NCBI GenBank assembly: GCA_017993835.1
Contig: JAGOLX010000017.1
Location: 12,915 to 76,914, forward strand
Origin: Phycisphaerae bacterium
GTDB taxonomy: Bacteria; Planctomycetota; Phycisphaerae; Sedimentisphaerales; Anaerobacaceae
Direction of reading: 5' to 3'
Length of the DNA stretch: 64,000 nucleotides
Position 1 is the first letter of the stretch. Each line of letters opens with the position of its first letter. Positions 41,425 through 50,727 of the stretch are shown piece by piece. Position numbers and translations under genes: made by a program. Below the pieces are notes generated by a model. The model did no database searches, had not been told where the DNA came from, and saw only the letters and a program-made list of their open reading frames with translations.

Positions 41425-43749
41425 CTACGGCGAGACAATCTCGAACGGAATGGCGGGCAGCGTCACCGCCGGGACCCGGCGTCTCGCTTGTGGGGTCTTC
41501 TCGCCGGCAGATGCCGGCGGTTTCGTGGAGAAGGCGCTGACGATGAGGTTGCCCTTCAAGCCGGGTTGGACCTTGTCAGCCTCGCTCCTTAGCATGATCT
41601 CGACGCCCTCGCGAATCGGTGTGACGCTCTCGACCACAATCCCCTCCGCCGGATCGCTCACCTCCAACTGTGTTGTCGTCGCGAACCAGCGTCCGGCGGG
41701 CCCGATTCGAACGGGCGCCGTCCCGCCGGCAGGAATTCGGACCGGCACACTGCCGACGAGACGCATGTCCCCCTTCGACATCCGCTGGCCCGAGACCGCG
41801 ACTCTCAACTCCCGGGCGGGGACGAGATGCTGATAGAAGAAGGCCTGCATCATGTCGTCGGCCGGCACGACCGGGCGAACCGCCTCGCGTCCGTCGATCA
41901 CCGCCCGGCCCTCCGCCGACAGGCTCAGCGGCTCTTCCGTCGGCTTCGACGGAACCGTCAGCGTAATCTGCACTTTGTCCTGTCCGCCGGGTGCCCAGCC
42001 GCTCAGCAGGTATCCCGACGGAGCATCCTTCAGGGCCAATGTGATGTCGCCATCGAATCCGTCCCTGCGAAGGACGTATACGGTCAGCGGAATCGTGGTC
42101 CCGCCGCGGACGTTGATACTCGACGGCACGATTCGCAGCTCGAAATCCGGCCGCGGCGGGCTGATCCGCAGACGATACCCATATTCGTCGCCGCCTCGGG
42201 CCTGGGCGTCGCTCAGGCGGAGGTAGTATGTGCCGTCGGTCGGCAGAGTGACGGACAAGCACGAGTCCGCATGGTGCGTGATCAACCCCGAGCCCTTGTC
42301 CTCCTGGTCATCGTTGGAAGCTACGTGCCGGCCCGCGTTATCGGTCAGTCGGAGCACGGAATCCAGCGGCGATCCCAGTCGTCGGGCGGTGACTTCCGCG
42401 ACAACCGCGCTGCCCGCTCGACCGTCGAAGCGGAACACGTCGGCGTCGCTGTCAGCACTGATCCGCCCATTCACAATCGTCGGCAACGCGATCCGCTGCG
42501 CCATCTCCAGCGAATCGTTCGACTCGTTCTCCACGCACTCGGGCAGGGTGTCCACCGAAAAGAGAGGCGGATTCCCGCTCGTCGGGAGTGAATAGTCCAA
42601 TTCGACGATCCTGTCTCTCTCTTCGGCGTCGGCGGGCTCGCGGATGAGACGAGTCGTCCGCAGGTTCCAACCCTGCAAGTCAACGCTCGTGCGAGCGCCG
42701 GCCGGGCCCCCGAGCGGGAAGATGCTCGTCACGAACGGCAACTCGCCCACTGCGATGCGATAGACGAAGTCCTGTCGCCCGCGGTAGATCGAATCCTTGA
42801 TCTCGATGAGGTACTCGCCGTCCTCAGGGATCTCGCAGCACAGGACCGGGTCGGGGTTGAACCGGTAGTCGTCGTCGTACGCCAGCTCGCGTCCCTGGTC
42901 GTCGCAGAGAGCGACAGTGGCCTGGAACCAGCCCGGCACCGCGTCGGCGAGATAGGGAATCAACTCGCGGGCACTGGCGGCAACCACCAGACGCTGCCCC
43001 TTCCTCGCCGCGAAGCGGTAGCGATCCACATCGCCGGGCATGATCTGGCCGTTCACGACCGCGGGCAGTGAGATGTGCATGTCGGCCTCCGCGGGATCGA
43101 CCTTCGCCTGACGGCGGTACGGCTGCCCTGCCGTATTCGGCGGCACCACAACCGCCCGCGCCGCCTTCTCGCGGAATTCGGGCAACGTGCCGACGCAGAA
43201 CACCAGCGGGTTCGACAACCCTGATGCCGTCACGAGTCTCAGTTCGCGACGCCCGGGCCGTGCGTCCGGGCCGACCGTGACGGAGAGCGTCACCGTCTCG
43301 GAGATCGCGGGATTGGCCTGCCGACTCGGGGGGCCCTCCGACAGCTTCTCTCGGATCTCGGCGAGCATCTTCTCGTCCTCGACCGTCCATTCCGCGGACG
43401 CATCGTTGGAGTCCTGGGAGACGCCCTGCCCGCCGGGTCCGGCGCTCTTCATCCCGGCGGATTTTCTCTCTTGGAGTTCCTTCATCTTGTCCCGCAGCTC
43501 GTTGAACTGCCGTTGCGTCAGGGGCTTGGTCTGCGAGAGCACGACGGCCTGGATGTCGCCCCCGCCGATGCACAGGCCGACTGCGCCGTCGAGATACTGA
43601 CCGCCGAGGACCACTTGGAACGTCTGGCCCTGCCGGCCGCCGGCGGGATACACGTAGCCGATCCGCGGGGTGTTCTGCTGTCCCCGCGCGGCGGGCAGAA
43701 CCGCCAGGAGCGACAGGCAGGCAATTGCAAGCAATCGAGATGAATCCAT
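41425..43749 (-). CDS. Exported pre-peptidase (PPC)-domain protein of the planctomycete DUF1549/DUF1501 operon
   Basis: 774 residues with a signal peptide (LLAIACLSLLAVLPAARG). It starts with a TIG-like segment (RIGYVYPAGGRQGQTFQVVL), carries a charged coiled stretch (about 85-150, LRDKMKELQERKSAGMKS), then two PPC-like beta-sandwiches (GDVDRYRFAARKGQRLVVAA and DSDADVFRFDGRAGSAVVAE) and C-terminal Ig-like beta domains. It is the third gene of an operon, 14 nt after the DUF1501 gene. Proteins of this build travel with DUF1501 and DUF1549/1553 genes in planctomycetes; their role is not established, though binding of a partner or substrate outside the cytoplasm is reasonable. No catalytic residues are seen. 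Confidence 0.8.
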   Translation of the reverse strand: MDSSRLLAIACLSLLAVLPAARGQQNTPRIGYVYPAGGRQGQTFQVVLGGQYLDGAVGLCIGGGDIQAVVLSQTKPLTQRQFNELRDKMKELQERKSAGMKSAGPGGQGVSQDSNDASAEWTVEDEKMLAEIREKLSEGPPSRQANPAISETVTLSVTVGPDARPGRRELRLVTASGLSNPLVFCVGTLPEFREKAARAVVVPPNTAGQPYRRQAKVDPAEADMHISLPAVVNGQIMPGDVDRYRFAARKGQRLVVAASARELIPYLADAVPGWFQATVALCDDQGRELAYDDDYRFNPDPVLCCEIPEDGEYLIEIKDSIYRGRQDFVYRIAVGELPFVTSIFPLGGPAGARTSVDLQGWNLRTTRLIREPADAEERDRIVELDYSLPTSGNPPLFSVDTLPECVENESNDSLEMAQRIALPTIVNGRISADSDADVFRFDGRAGSAVVAEVTARRLGSPLDSVLRLTDNAGRHVASNDDQEDKGSGLITHHADSCLSVTLPTDGTYYLRLSDAQARGGDEYGYRLRISPPRPDFELRIVPSSINVRGGTTIPLTVYVLRRDGFDGDITLALKDAPSGYLLSGWAPGGQDKVQITLTVPSKPTEEPLSLSAEGRAVIDGREAVRPVVPADDMMQAFFYQHLVPARELRVAVSGQRMSKGDMRLVGSVPVRIPAGGTAPVRIGPAGRWFATTTQLEVSDPAEGIVVESVTPIREGVEIMLRSEADKVQPGLKGNLIVSAFSTKPPASAGEKTPQARRRVPAVTLPAIPFEIVSP

Positions 43750-43763
43750 AAGACGCCCCCTGC

Positions 43764-45074
43764 TCACATGATCTCCGTCAAACGTCCGCTCTCGGCTGCG
43801 CCCTGTGCGGGAACAGGCAACGCATGGACCGTCAGTCCCTGCGGATGAGGCAGCTTCGCGCCGGGGTCGATGTCGAGCAATTCGTACATGCTCGCGATGA
43901 GATCCTCCGGGTGGACCGGCCGATCCTTCACTTCCTCGCCCGTGTCGTTTGACGCGCCGACCACCCGGCCACCCTTGAATCCGCCTCCGGCGACGACGAC
44001 GCTGAAGACCTTGCCGAAGTGATTGCGACCGCCATTCCACGGCGCCTCCCACTGCACTCTCGGCGTCCGGCCGAACTCGCCGCCCCACCAGACGATGGTG
44101 CTGTCCAGCAGCCCGCGATCCGACAGGTCCCGCAGCAGCGTCGCCATGCCCCGGTCCATCTCCGGGAGCTGGCGGCGCATGGCCTGGAAGTGCAGCTTGT
44201 GCGTGTCCCAGCCCTTGTAGTTGATGGTGACGTAGGGGACGCCGCGTTCGACGAGCCGACGGGCCATCAGACAGGATTGACCGAAGGTGTTCCGGCCGTA
44301 CTGTTCTCGCAACTCGTCCTTCTCCTGCGACAGGTCGAACACCTTGGCGCCGTCGCCCAGGATCAGGTCATAGGCCTGGTTCTCACATTGCTCCGAGGCA
44401 GCCACTCGGGGATCGCCTTGCATGGCCTTCCCTAGAGTGTTCAGCTCGCCCAGCAGGTCGCGCCGGCTCTGCTGTCGCTGCGTGGAGATGCCCTGCGCGA
44501 CGACGCCTTCGACGACGAACGGGGTTCGGGCCGGATCGCCACCCGTGGCAAAGGGCTTGTATCGAGAACCCAGGAAGCCTGCCTCGGAGAACCGACCCTG
44601 CAATTCGGTCAGCACGATGTAGGGCGGGATCAAACCCTTGTACCCTGCATCGTAGCCTTTGAACAGGGAGACGACGGCGCCGACGCACGGATAGACCTGC
44701 CCGTCGCCCGGCATCCGACCCGTCTGGACGCGATAGGAGGCGGTCTCATGGGCGTTCACGCCGTGAGTCATGCTGCGGATGATGGAGTACTTGTCCGCCT
44801 GTTGGGCCAGCAGAGGCAGCAGCTCGCCGATGACGATCCCGTCCACGTTGGTGGCGACGGGCTTGTTCAGCGGGCCGGTGTAGTCGTTGCCCGCCTGGGG
44901 TTTGGGATCGAACGTGTCCAGATGCGCCGGCCCGCCCCACATCCAAATCTGAATGACGGATTTCGCCTTCGCCGGCCGCGGCGACGCCGACGCCCTCCGG
45001 CGACCCGCCACGAATCCGGCGGCGCCGAGAAGGCCAAGACGCATCGCGTCGCGTCGGGAGATGGGCGTGTCCAT
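43764..45074 (-). CDS. DUF1501 family protein with Tat signal
   Basis: 436 residues. SRRDAMRLGLLGAAGFVAGR is a twin-arginine signal. The body matches DUF1501, a sulfatase/alkaline-phosphatase-fold family: IQIWMWGGPAHLDTFDPKP near the start, SIIRSMTHGVNAHETASY, WDTHKLHFQAMR, and VVWWGGEFGRTP-like VWWGGEFGRTPRVQW followed by GRNHFGKVFSVVVAGGG. The His/Asp positions resemble metal ligands of the alkaline phosphatase superfamily, but no activity has been assigned as far as I know. It is the middle gene of the operon, 27 nt after DUF1549/1553. AAAGG lies about 8 nt before the start. Confidence 0.9.
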   Translation of the reverse strand: MDTPISRRDAMRLGLLGAAGFVAGRRRASASPRPAKAKSVIQIWMWGGPAHLDTFDPKPQAGNDYTGPLNKPVATNVDGIVIGELLPLLAQQADKYSIIRSMTHGVNAHETASYRVQTGRMPGDGQVYPCVGAVVSLFKGYDAGYKGLIPPYIVLTELQGRFSEAGFLGSRYKPFATGGDPARTPFVVEGVVAQGISTQRQQSRRDLLGELNTLGKAMQGDPRVAASEQCENQAYDLILGDGAKVFDLSQEKDELREQYGRNTFGQSCLMARRLVERGVPYVTINYKGWDTHKLHFQAMRRQLPEMDRGMATLLRDLSDRGLLDSTIVWWGGEFGRTPRVQWEAPWNGGRNHFGKVFSVVVAGGGFKGGRVVGASNDTGEEVKDRPVHPEDLIASMYELLDIDPGAKLPHPQGLTVHALPVPAQGAAESGRLTEIM

Positions 45075-45101
45075 ATGCCGTGCCTTTCGTCCTTCACGTC
45101 C

Positions 45102-46655
45102 TCAGTGCCTGTAGAGGAACTCCACGCTGTTGATCAGGGCCCAGGTCAGATCGATGGCGGCCTCGCGACTCTTGCCTTTGCCGGCCTGCATGTACGCAGC
45201 CGCAGTCTTGCGTTCCTCCTCCGTCGGGTACCGCGAGAGAATCGTCAGGTACAACGTATCGACGATCTCGCGAGGCCTGGCCCTCGACCGCAGCACATTC
45301 TGCAACGCGGGACCCTGCTCGATCTTGCGCTGGATATGGCTGGAGTTCAGCAGGTGCAATCGCTGGGCGGCCGTGGGGTTGTTGTTCCGCTCCGACTCCA
45401 GGCCGGTGTCCCGCGGCGAGCGCCCGAACATCTCCAGGAAAGAGCTGGTGATGCTGCCGTCGGCCAACGCGATGGACCGCTGATCGTCGGGGATGAACGT
45501 GAACGGCTCCGGAACGGCGCTGAAGTACGCTTCGGTCGTGCCGGTGATCTGGTTGAGGGCGTCGATCAGCACCTCCGCTTCGAGCCGACGGAGCGGATAG
45601 CGGGCGAAGTTCGCCTCCGCCTGCGGCTCGTCCGTCGCGGGGATGCAGGAGAGCTGGTACGTCTGCGAATGGAGGATCAGGCGGTAGATGTGCTTGAGGT
45701 CGTAACCGGACGCGACCAGTTCGCGTTCCAGGAACGCGAGCAGCTCCGGATTGCTCGGCGGATTGTCCTCGCGGATGTCGTCCGGCTCGTGGATGATGCC
45801 CCGCCCGAGCAGCCAGGACCAGATGCGATTGACGACGTTGCGTGCGAACCACGGGTTCTTTGCGTCGGTCAGCCAGTCGGCGAAGACGTCACGCGGGTCG
45901 CCCTCCGGGGACAAAGACACCGTGGTCCCATCCGGGAGGGTGGCAGACGCGGGCAACGGCTTGTTCGGATCGGACAGGACGATTTCCTCTTTCCATTCCC
46001 CGGTGGCTTTGTAACCGATTCGCGAGAAGAACACCGCCATCTGCGACCACCGCTCGTCGGGCCAACTGTCGGCTCGCACGCCCATGAACGCCAACGCCAC
46101 CGCCTGGGCCAGGGTCTGTGGGTCTTTGCTCTGGACCGCGCGATAGAAGTTGACGGGAGGGACGCGGAAGTTGCTGCCACTGGAGGTGAGCATCTCGCGA
46201 ACAAATCGATCATACGGCGTATTCGCCGCCAGGGAGGTCCGTATCCAGCGATGGTACGCCTGCACCGCGTTGGGCCACAGGTTGATGGGGAATTCCGACT
46301 TGACCCGCAGCAGGTCGCTCCATTTCATCGCCCAGTAGTCGGCGAATTCATCCCGTGCCAGCAGCCGGTCGATCAGAACGCTGCGTTTGTTCGGGTCCTG
46401 GTCCGAGAGAAACGCCTGAGCCTCCTGGGCGGTGGGCAGCGTGCCGATGACATCCAGGAACACCCGGCGGACGAATGCCGCGTCCGAACATGGATTGGCA
46501 GGCTCGATGCCCAACTCCGCGAGTCGGCCAAAGACCAGTTCGTCGATTCGACCGCGCGGCATCGGCCTGCCCGGATCCTCGAACGGGCTCGTCGCGGCCC
46601 AGGCTGCCACGGCTGCGGCCAAGGCAATCGCTACTGTCGCCGGTCTCTTCATCAT
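45102..46655 (-). CDS. DUF1549/DUF1553 protein, exported
   Basis: 517 residues. A signal peptide (ATVAIALAAAVAAWAA) leads into DUF1549 (about 30-240; RIDELVFGRLAELGIEPANP, AFVRRVFLDVIGTLPTA, WAMKWSDLLRVKSEFP) and then DUF1553 (about 255-500; NPWFARNVVNRIWSWLLGRG, LHSQTYQLSCIPATDEPQ, RRLEAEVLIDALNQITGTTE, FLEMFGRSPRDT, RQ-type tail with INSVEFLYRH). This pair of domains is nearly confined to planctomycetes and relatives and is often preceded by a cytochrome c domain, which is absent here. Function unknown. It is the first gene of the DUF1549-DUF1501-PPC operon. Start 46655 (tandem ATGATG) has only a weak ribosome site. Confidence 0.88.
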   Translation of the reverse strand: MMKRPATVAIALAAAVAAWAATSPFEDPGRPMPRGRIDELVFGRLAELGIEPANPCSDAAFVRRVFLDVIGTLPTAQEAQAFLSDQDPNKRSVLIDRLLARDEFADYWAMKWSDLLRVKSEFPINLWPNAVQAYHRWIRTSLAANTPYDRFVREMLTSSGSNFRVPPVNFYRAVQSKDPQTLAQAVALAFMGVRADSWPDERWSQMAVFFSRIGYKATGEWKEEIVLSDPNKPLPASATLPDGTTVSLSPEGDPRDVFADWLTDAKNPWFARNVVNRIWSWLLGRGIIHEPDDIREDNPPSNPELLAFLERELVASGYDLKHIYRLILHSQTYQLSCIPATDEPQAEANFARYPLRRLEAEVLIDALNQITGTTEAYFSAVPEPFTFIPDDQRSIALADGSITSSFLEMFGRSPRDTGLESERNNNPTAAQRLHLLNSSHIQRKIEQGPALQNVLRSRARPREIVDTLYLTILSRYPTEEERKTAAAYMQAGKGKSREAAIDLTWALINSVEFLYRH

Positions 46656-46818
46656 TGTCGGTGCTTTCACCCACATCCGGGCTTCCATGCCCCAGACCTC
46701 TTTTCATTGTAGGACGTTTGACGGCACCTGTAAATTGCGGCTCATCGCGAGGTGCACGCGACGTACACGACCGCGGTTGCGGCCTCTCGTCAGACGCCGA
46801 GGCGCTGCTCGGACTTCG

Positions 46819-46903
46819 TCATTCCTGCGTCAAGCAGGAATCCAGGAACCGCGGTATGCGACGGGTCCTAAGGAAGTGGATTCCCGCTTCCGCGGGAATG
46901 ACA
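46819..46903. repeat. Dispersed palindromic-ended repeat, copy A (inverted)
   Basis: Begins GTCATTCCTGCG and ends CGCGGGAATGAC, with AGCAGGAATCCAGGAACCGC and GTGGATTCCCGC inside. Copies B (62063-62144) and C (62421-62489) are its relatives in the opposite orientation. Confidence 0.75.
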
Positions 46904-46978
46904 ATCCGCGGTCGGCATGGACCTCGATGGTACGCCCGGAAGTACGATCGTGCCCCCGCGCCGTCGGCATGGCACGCC

Positions 46979-47007
46979 TTGCCAGGGGCGCGATGTGATG
47001 CTATAGT
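46979..47007 (+). promoter_or_regulatory. Predicted promoter of ettA
   Basis: TTGCCA (46979-46984), 17-bp spacer, TATAGT (47002-47007); 5/6 matches each. The start codon is 45 bp downstream. Confidence 0.6.
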
Positions 47008-47052
47008 GTGCCTTCCATGTATGGGCGGTCTATAGGATCTTAAGGATCTCAC

Positions 47053-48735
47053 ATGAGCAATGGTGCAGAAAAAATCATCTATTCGATGATGCGGGTCGGC
47101 AAGTCGTACAACAGCAAGGTCGTGCTGAAGGACATCTCGCTTTCGTATTTCTACGGCGCCAAGATCGGCGTGTTGGGTCTCAACGGCGCCGGCAAAAGCT
47201 CGCTGCTTCGCATCATGGCAGGCGCGGACAAGGAGTTCAGCGGCGAGGCCATGCTCTCGCCGGGCTATAGCCTGGGGTTCCTCGAACAGGAGCCGCAGCT
47301 CGATCCGGACAAGACGGTCAAGGCCGTCGTCGAAGAGGGACTCAAGTCGGTCGTGGACCTTGTCAAGGAGTACAACCAGATCAGCGACAAGTTCTCCGAG
47401 CCGCTGTCCGACGACGAGATGAACCGGCTCCTGGAGCGTCAGGGCCAGTTGCAGGAGCAGATCGACCACCTGGACGCGTGGGACATCGAGTCGCGTCTGG
47501 AGATGGCGATGGACGCGTTGCGTTGTCCGCCGGGGGATACGCCGATTCGCATCCTCTCCGGCGGCGAGAAACGGCGCATCGGCCTGTGCCGGCTCCTGCT
47601 GCAAAAGCCCGACATCCTGTTGCTCGACGAGCCGACCAACCACCTGGACGCCGAGACGATCGCCTGGCTGGAGCACCATCTTCAGCAGTACGCCGGGACC
47701 GTGATCGCGGTCACGCACGACCGCTACTTCCTGGACAACGTCGCCGGCTGGATCCTGGAGCTGGATCGCGGCTACGGCATCCCCTGGAAGGGCAACTATT
47801 CCTCCTGGCTTGACCAGAAGCAGAAACGATTGCAGCAGGAAGCCAAGGCCCAAACCGAGCGGCAGAAGACCCTCCAGCGGGAACTCGACTGGATTCACAT
47901 GTCGCCCAAGGGCCGCCAAGCGAAGGGCAAGGCCCGCATCAACGCATACGAGGCCCTCTTGAGCCAGGATATCGAGAAGCAGGACGAGGACCTGGAGATC
48001 TACATTCCGCCGGGGCCGCGCCTGGGCACTCTGGTAATCCGGGCGGCGAAGGTGTCCAAGGCCTACGGCGACCGCGTGCTCTTCGAGAACATGTCCTTCG
48101 ATCTGCCCGCCGGCGGCATCGTCGGCATCATCGGCCCGAACGGCGCCGGCAAGACGACGCTCTTCAAGATGATCACGAACCAGGAGACGCCGGACGGCGG
48201 CACCATCACCATGGGAGACACAGTGCGGCTGGCCTATGTGGACCAGGAGCGCACCACGCTCGACCCCCAGAAGACGGTCTGGGAAGTCATTTCCGGCGGC
48301 AACGACACGATCCGGCTCGGCAAGCTCGAGGTGAACTCGCGGGCCTACGTGGCCCGATTCAATTTCCTCGGGACGGACCAGCAGAAGAAGGTCGTCGCCC
48401 TTTCCGGCGGGGAGCGCAACCGCGTTCACCTGGCGTGCCTGCTCAAGGAAGGTGCGAACGTCCTGCTCCTGGACGAGCCCACGAACGATCTGGACGTCAA
48501 CACCATGCGGGCGTTGGAGGAGGCACTGGAGCGATTCGGAGGCTGCGCCGTGGTGATCAGCCACGATCGGTGGTTCCTCGACCGCATCGCGACGCACATC
48601 CTGGCATTCGAGGGCGACAGCGAGGTCCGCTGGTTCGAAGGGAACTACTCCGACTACGAAGCCGACAGAAAGAGGAGGCTTGGAAAAGCCGCCGACGAGC
48701 CCCATCGGATCAAGTACAGGCACCTCGTGCGGTAG
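47053..48735 (+). CDS. ettA: Energy-dependent translational throttle protein EttA (ABC-F)
   Basis: 560 residues, the normal EttA length, with two ABC ATPase domains and no membrane segments. Domain 1: GLNGAGKSSLLRIMAG, LSGGEKRRI, DILLLDEPTNHLD. Domain 2: GPNGAGKTTLFKMITN, LSGGERNRVHLA, VLLLDEPTNDLD. The inserted arm of EttA is present after Walker A of domain 1 and the linker contains LDWIHMSPKGRQAKGKARI, typical for the family. EttA binds the ribosomal E site and gates entry into elongation according to the ATP/ADP ratio. AAGGATC precedes the start, and a good promoter lies at 46979-47007. Next is an HU-like gene on the same strand 199 bp away, probably a separate transcript. Confidence 0.95.
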   Translation: MSNGAEKIIYSMMRVGKSYNSKVVLKDISLSYFYGAKIGVLGLNGAGKSSLLRIMAGADKEFSGEAMLSPGYSLGFLEQEPQLDPDKTVKAVVEEGLKSVVDLVKEYNQISDKFSEPLSDDEMNRLLERQGQLQEQIDHLDAWDIESRLEMAMDALRCPPGDTPIRILSGGEKRRIGLCRLLLQKPDILLLDEPTNHLDAETIAWLEHHLQQYAGTVIAVTHDRYFLDNVAGWILELDRGYGIPWKGNYSSWLDQKQKRLQQEAKAQTERQKTLQRELDWIHMSPKGRQAKGKARINAYEALLSQDIEKQDEDLEIYIPPGPRLGTLVIRAAKVSKAYGDRVLFENMSFDLPAGGIVGIIGPNGAGKTTLFKMITNQETPDGGTITMGDTVRLAYVDQERTTLDPQKTVWEVISGGNDTIRLGKLEVNSRAYVARFNFLGTDQQKKVVALSGGERNRVHLACLLKEGANVLLLDEPTNDLDVNTMRALEEALERFGGCAVVISHDRWFLDRIATHILAFEGDSEVRWFEGNYSDYEADRKRRLGKAADEPHRIKYRHLVR

Positions 48736-48934
48736 GCAACCAAGGCGCCGGAGCAGGCAATTCCAGAGACATTTCGTCGCGGCATGCAAAAAGTCTCGGG
48801 AAAAACGCGATTTTTGTTTGACAAGGACCGGGAAAAGCCTTAAGCAGGTGCTGGATTTCGATATTCGTGTAGTGGAATCCGCAGCGTATTGGAACCGTTT
48901 TCCTGTTTTGTCACTTGCAAGGAGGCCACGGGGT

Positions 48935-49255
48935 ATGGCGCAGAAGAAGGCAGACAAACCGATGAGCAAGAGTGAAGTCGTATCCGGAATCGCCGAGGCG
49001 ACCGGGTTGACGAAGAAACAAGTGAGCTCGGTATTCGAGGCGATGACCGGTCAGATCAGCAAGAGCCTCGGCAGCCGCGGCCCCGGCGCCTATACGGTCC
49101 CCGGCCTGATGAAGCTCGTCGTCGTGCGGAAGCCCGCCGTGAAGGCCCACAAGGGCATCAATCCCTTCACCGGCGAAGAGACCATGTTCAAGGCCAAGCC
49201 GGCCAGGAACGTCGTGAAGATTCGCGCCCTCAAGAATCTCAAAGACATGGTCTGA
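48935..49255 (+). CDS. HU-like nucleoid DNA-binding protein
   Basis: 106 residues of the bacterial HU/IHF family. The N-terminal helices are KSEVVSGIAEATGLTKKQVS and VFEAMTGQISKSLG; the beta-arm region is PGLMKLVVVRKPAVKAHKG with NPFTGEETMFKAKPARNVVK, which keeps the GINPFTGE and KPAR signatures though with a variant arm. It would bend and compact DNA. AAGGAGG (48919-48925) lies 9 nt before the start. A TTGACA at 48818-48823 might be part of its promoter, but I see no convincing -10. A strong terminator follows at 49279-49315. Confidence 0.9.
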   Translation: MAQKKADKPMSKSEVVSGIAEATGLTKKQVSSVFEAMTGQISKSLGSRGPGAYTVPGLMKLVVVRKPAVKAHKGINPFTGEETMFKAKPARNVVKIRALKNLKDMV

Positions 49256-49278
49256 TTCCCGCAATGTCCATGAGATGC

Positions 49279-49315
49279 ACAGGCCCACGTTGTGGATGAC
49301 GCAACGTGGGCCTGT
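49279..49315. terminator. Strong bidirectional terminator
   Basis: Perfect 14-bp stem ACAGGCCCACGTTG (49279-49292) with its complement at 49302-49315 and a 9-nt loop, followed by CTCTTT. It separates the HU-like gene from the convergent mannosidase-transporter operon. Confidence 0.85.
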
Positions 49316-49320
49316 CTCTT

Positions 49321-50724
49321 TCAGTCTTCAACACCCAGACGCTTCTGCAACTCCTCCAGCGAGACGCCCTTGGTTTCAGGCAGGTACTTGAGCACCAGGA
49401 AGAACTGCACGACCATCATCACGGCGAAGAACGCAAACGCCGGGGCGGCCGACCTTGCGGCCACCACCGGATCGGTCGACTCGCCGACCACCACAGGGAA
49501 CCCCCAGGTTACGGCGATGCACAGAAGCCAGATGAGGAAGCACGCGGCCGCCGAGCCCGAGGCGCGAACCGCGTTGGGCAGCAGCTCGTTGATGATGACC
49601 CACACCACCGCGCCTTGGGAATACGCGTGCGATCCGACGATTCCCATCAGAGCGACGATGACGATCCACCCTTGAGCGTGCGTATAGAACACCCAGGCTG
49701 CCAGGGCATGGGACAAGACGAAGGTCACAGAGCCCGCCAACAGAAGGGACTTGCGCCCCACGCGATCGATCAGCAGCATTGCCAAAACTGTCATCACGAG
49801 GTTCGTCAGGCCGACGATCACCGACTGCATCAGGGCGCTGGTCTTATCTGCGCCGGCCATCCGGAAGATGTCCGCGGTGTAATATATCACCGCGTTAATG
49901 CCGTCGAGCTGGTTGAAGGCCGCGATCATGGCCGCCAGCAACAGGGGCTTGAGGTACTTGCGTTGGAGCAGATTCTCTCTGCCACCGAGCCTCTCCGATG
50001 CGAGCGATTGCTCGATCTCCCCGACCTCGCGTGATGGGTCCTCATGCCCGAACCGCGTCAGGACCGCCTCGGCCTGCGTGCGGTTTCCTTTTCTGACGAG
50101 CCAGCGAGGGCTCTCCGGGATCAGGAGCGAGGCAACGAAAAAGGCCGCCGCGGGCGCCGCCTCGATGCCGAACATCCATCGCCATGCGGCCGGGTGCTCC
50201 GCTCCCATGGCGCGGGCCACCAGGTAGTTGGACAGATACGCCACGAGGATTCCCACCACGATGTTCAACTGGCTGACGGCGACCAGCAGGCCGCGACGTC
50301 GGGGCGGAGCGATCTCCGTGATGTAGACAGGCGACACGACCGATGCCCCGCCGAAGGCGAGGCCGCCAATCCAACGAAAGAACAGCAGGGACCACCAGTC
50401 CCAGGCGATGGCGCAGCCGAGAGCCGACACGAGGTACAAGACCGCCAGGACAGTCAACACGGGTCGTCGTCCCCACCGGTCGGACGGTCTGCCGACCAGC
50501 AGGGCGCCACACACAGCGCCGATCAGCGCGCTGGCGACGGTGAAGCCCACGAGAACCTTGGAAAGCAAGTAGAGGTCCTTCAGGGCCTCTGTGGTGCCGG
50601 AGATCACCGCAGTATCGAACCCGAACAGGAATGACCCCAGCGCCGCGATGATCGCGCTGGTCAACAGCAGTGCCCCGCCACGTTCGTTGCCTGCCTGACT
50701 GTGGTCGACGGAATGTGTGTCCAT
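49321..50724 (-). CDS. MFS sugar porter (SP family)
   Basis: 467 residues with about 12 predicted membrane helices. Sugar-porter signatures are all present: FLFGFDTAVISG in helix 1, GRPSDRWGRRP between helices 2 and 3, LIPESPRWLV before the central loop, NQLDGINAVIYY in helix 7, DRVGRKSLL, and YLPETKGVSLEEL at the end. It should bring a monosaccharide across the inner membrane by proton or sodium symport. It starts 3 nt after the stop of the GH38-like gene, so it is coupled to the two alpha-mannosidases and mannose is a sensible substrate guess. The terminator at 49279-49315 closes the operon. Confidence 0.92.
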   Translation of the reverse strand: MDTHSVDHSQAGNERGGALLLTSAIIAALGSFLFGFDTAVISGTTEALKDLYLLSKVLVGFTVASALIGAVCGALLVGRPSDRWGRRPVLTVLAVLYLVSALGCAIAWDWWSLLFFRWIGGLAFGGASVVSPVYITEIAPPRRRGLLVAVSQLNIVVGILVAYLSNYLVARAMGAEHPAAWRWMFGIEAAPAAAFFVASLLIPESPRWLVRKGNRTQAEAVLTRFGHEDPSREVGEIEQSLASERLGGRENLLQRKYLKPLLLAAMIAAFNQLDGINAVIYYTADIFRMAGADKTSALMQSVIVGLTNLVMTVLAMLLIDRVGRKSLLLAGSVTFVLSHALAAWVFYTHAQGWIVIVALMGIVGSHAYSQGAVVWVIINELLPNAVRASGSAAACFLIWLLCIAVTWGFPVVVGESTDPVVAARSAAPAFAFFAVMMVVQFFLVLKYLPETKGVSLEELQKRLGVED

Positions 50725-50727
50725 GCT

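Larger units (their letters stand above)
46656..47052. other. 397-bp divergent intergenic region
   Basis: Contains one copy of a dispersed 85-bp repeat (46819-46903) and the ettA promoter (46979-47007). No gene is visible. Confidence 0.6.

Noticed and set aside
43764-45074. Calling the DUF1501 gene a sulfatase
   Set aside because: The fold is related, but the C-x-P/S-x-R sulfatase activation motif is absent.
48818-48823. TTGACA as the promoter of the HU-like gene
   Set aside because: The -35 is perfect but no -10 with more than two matches lies at the right distance.
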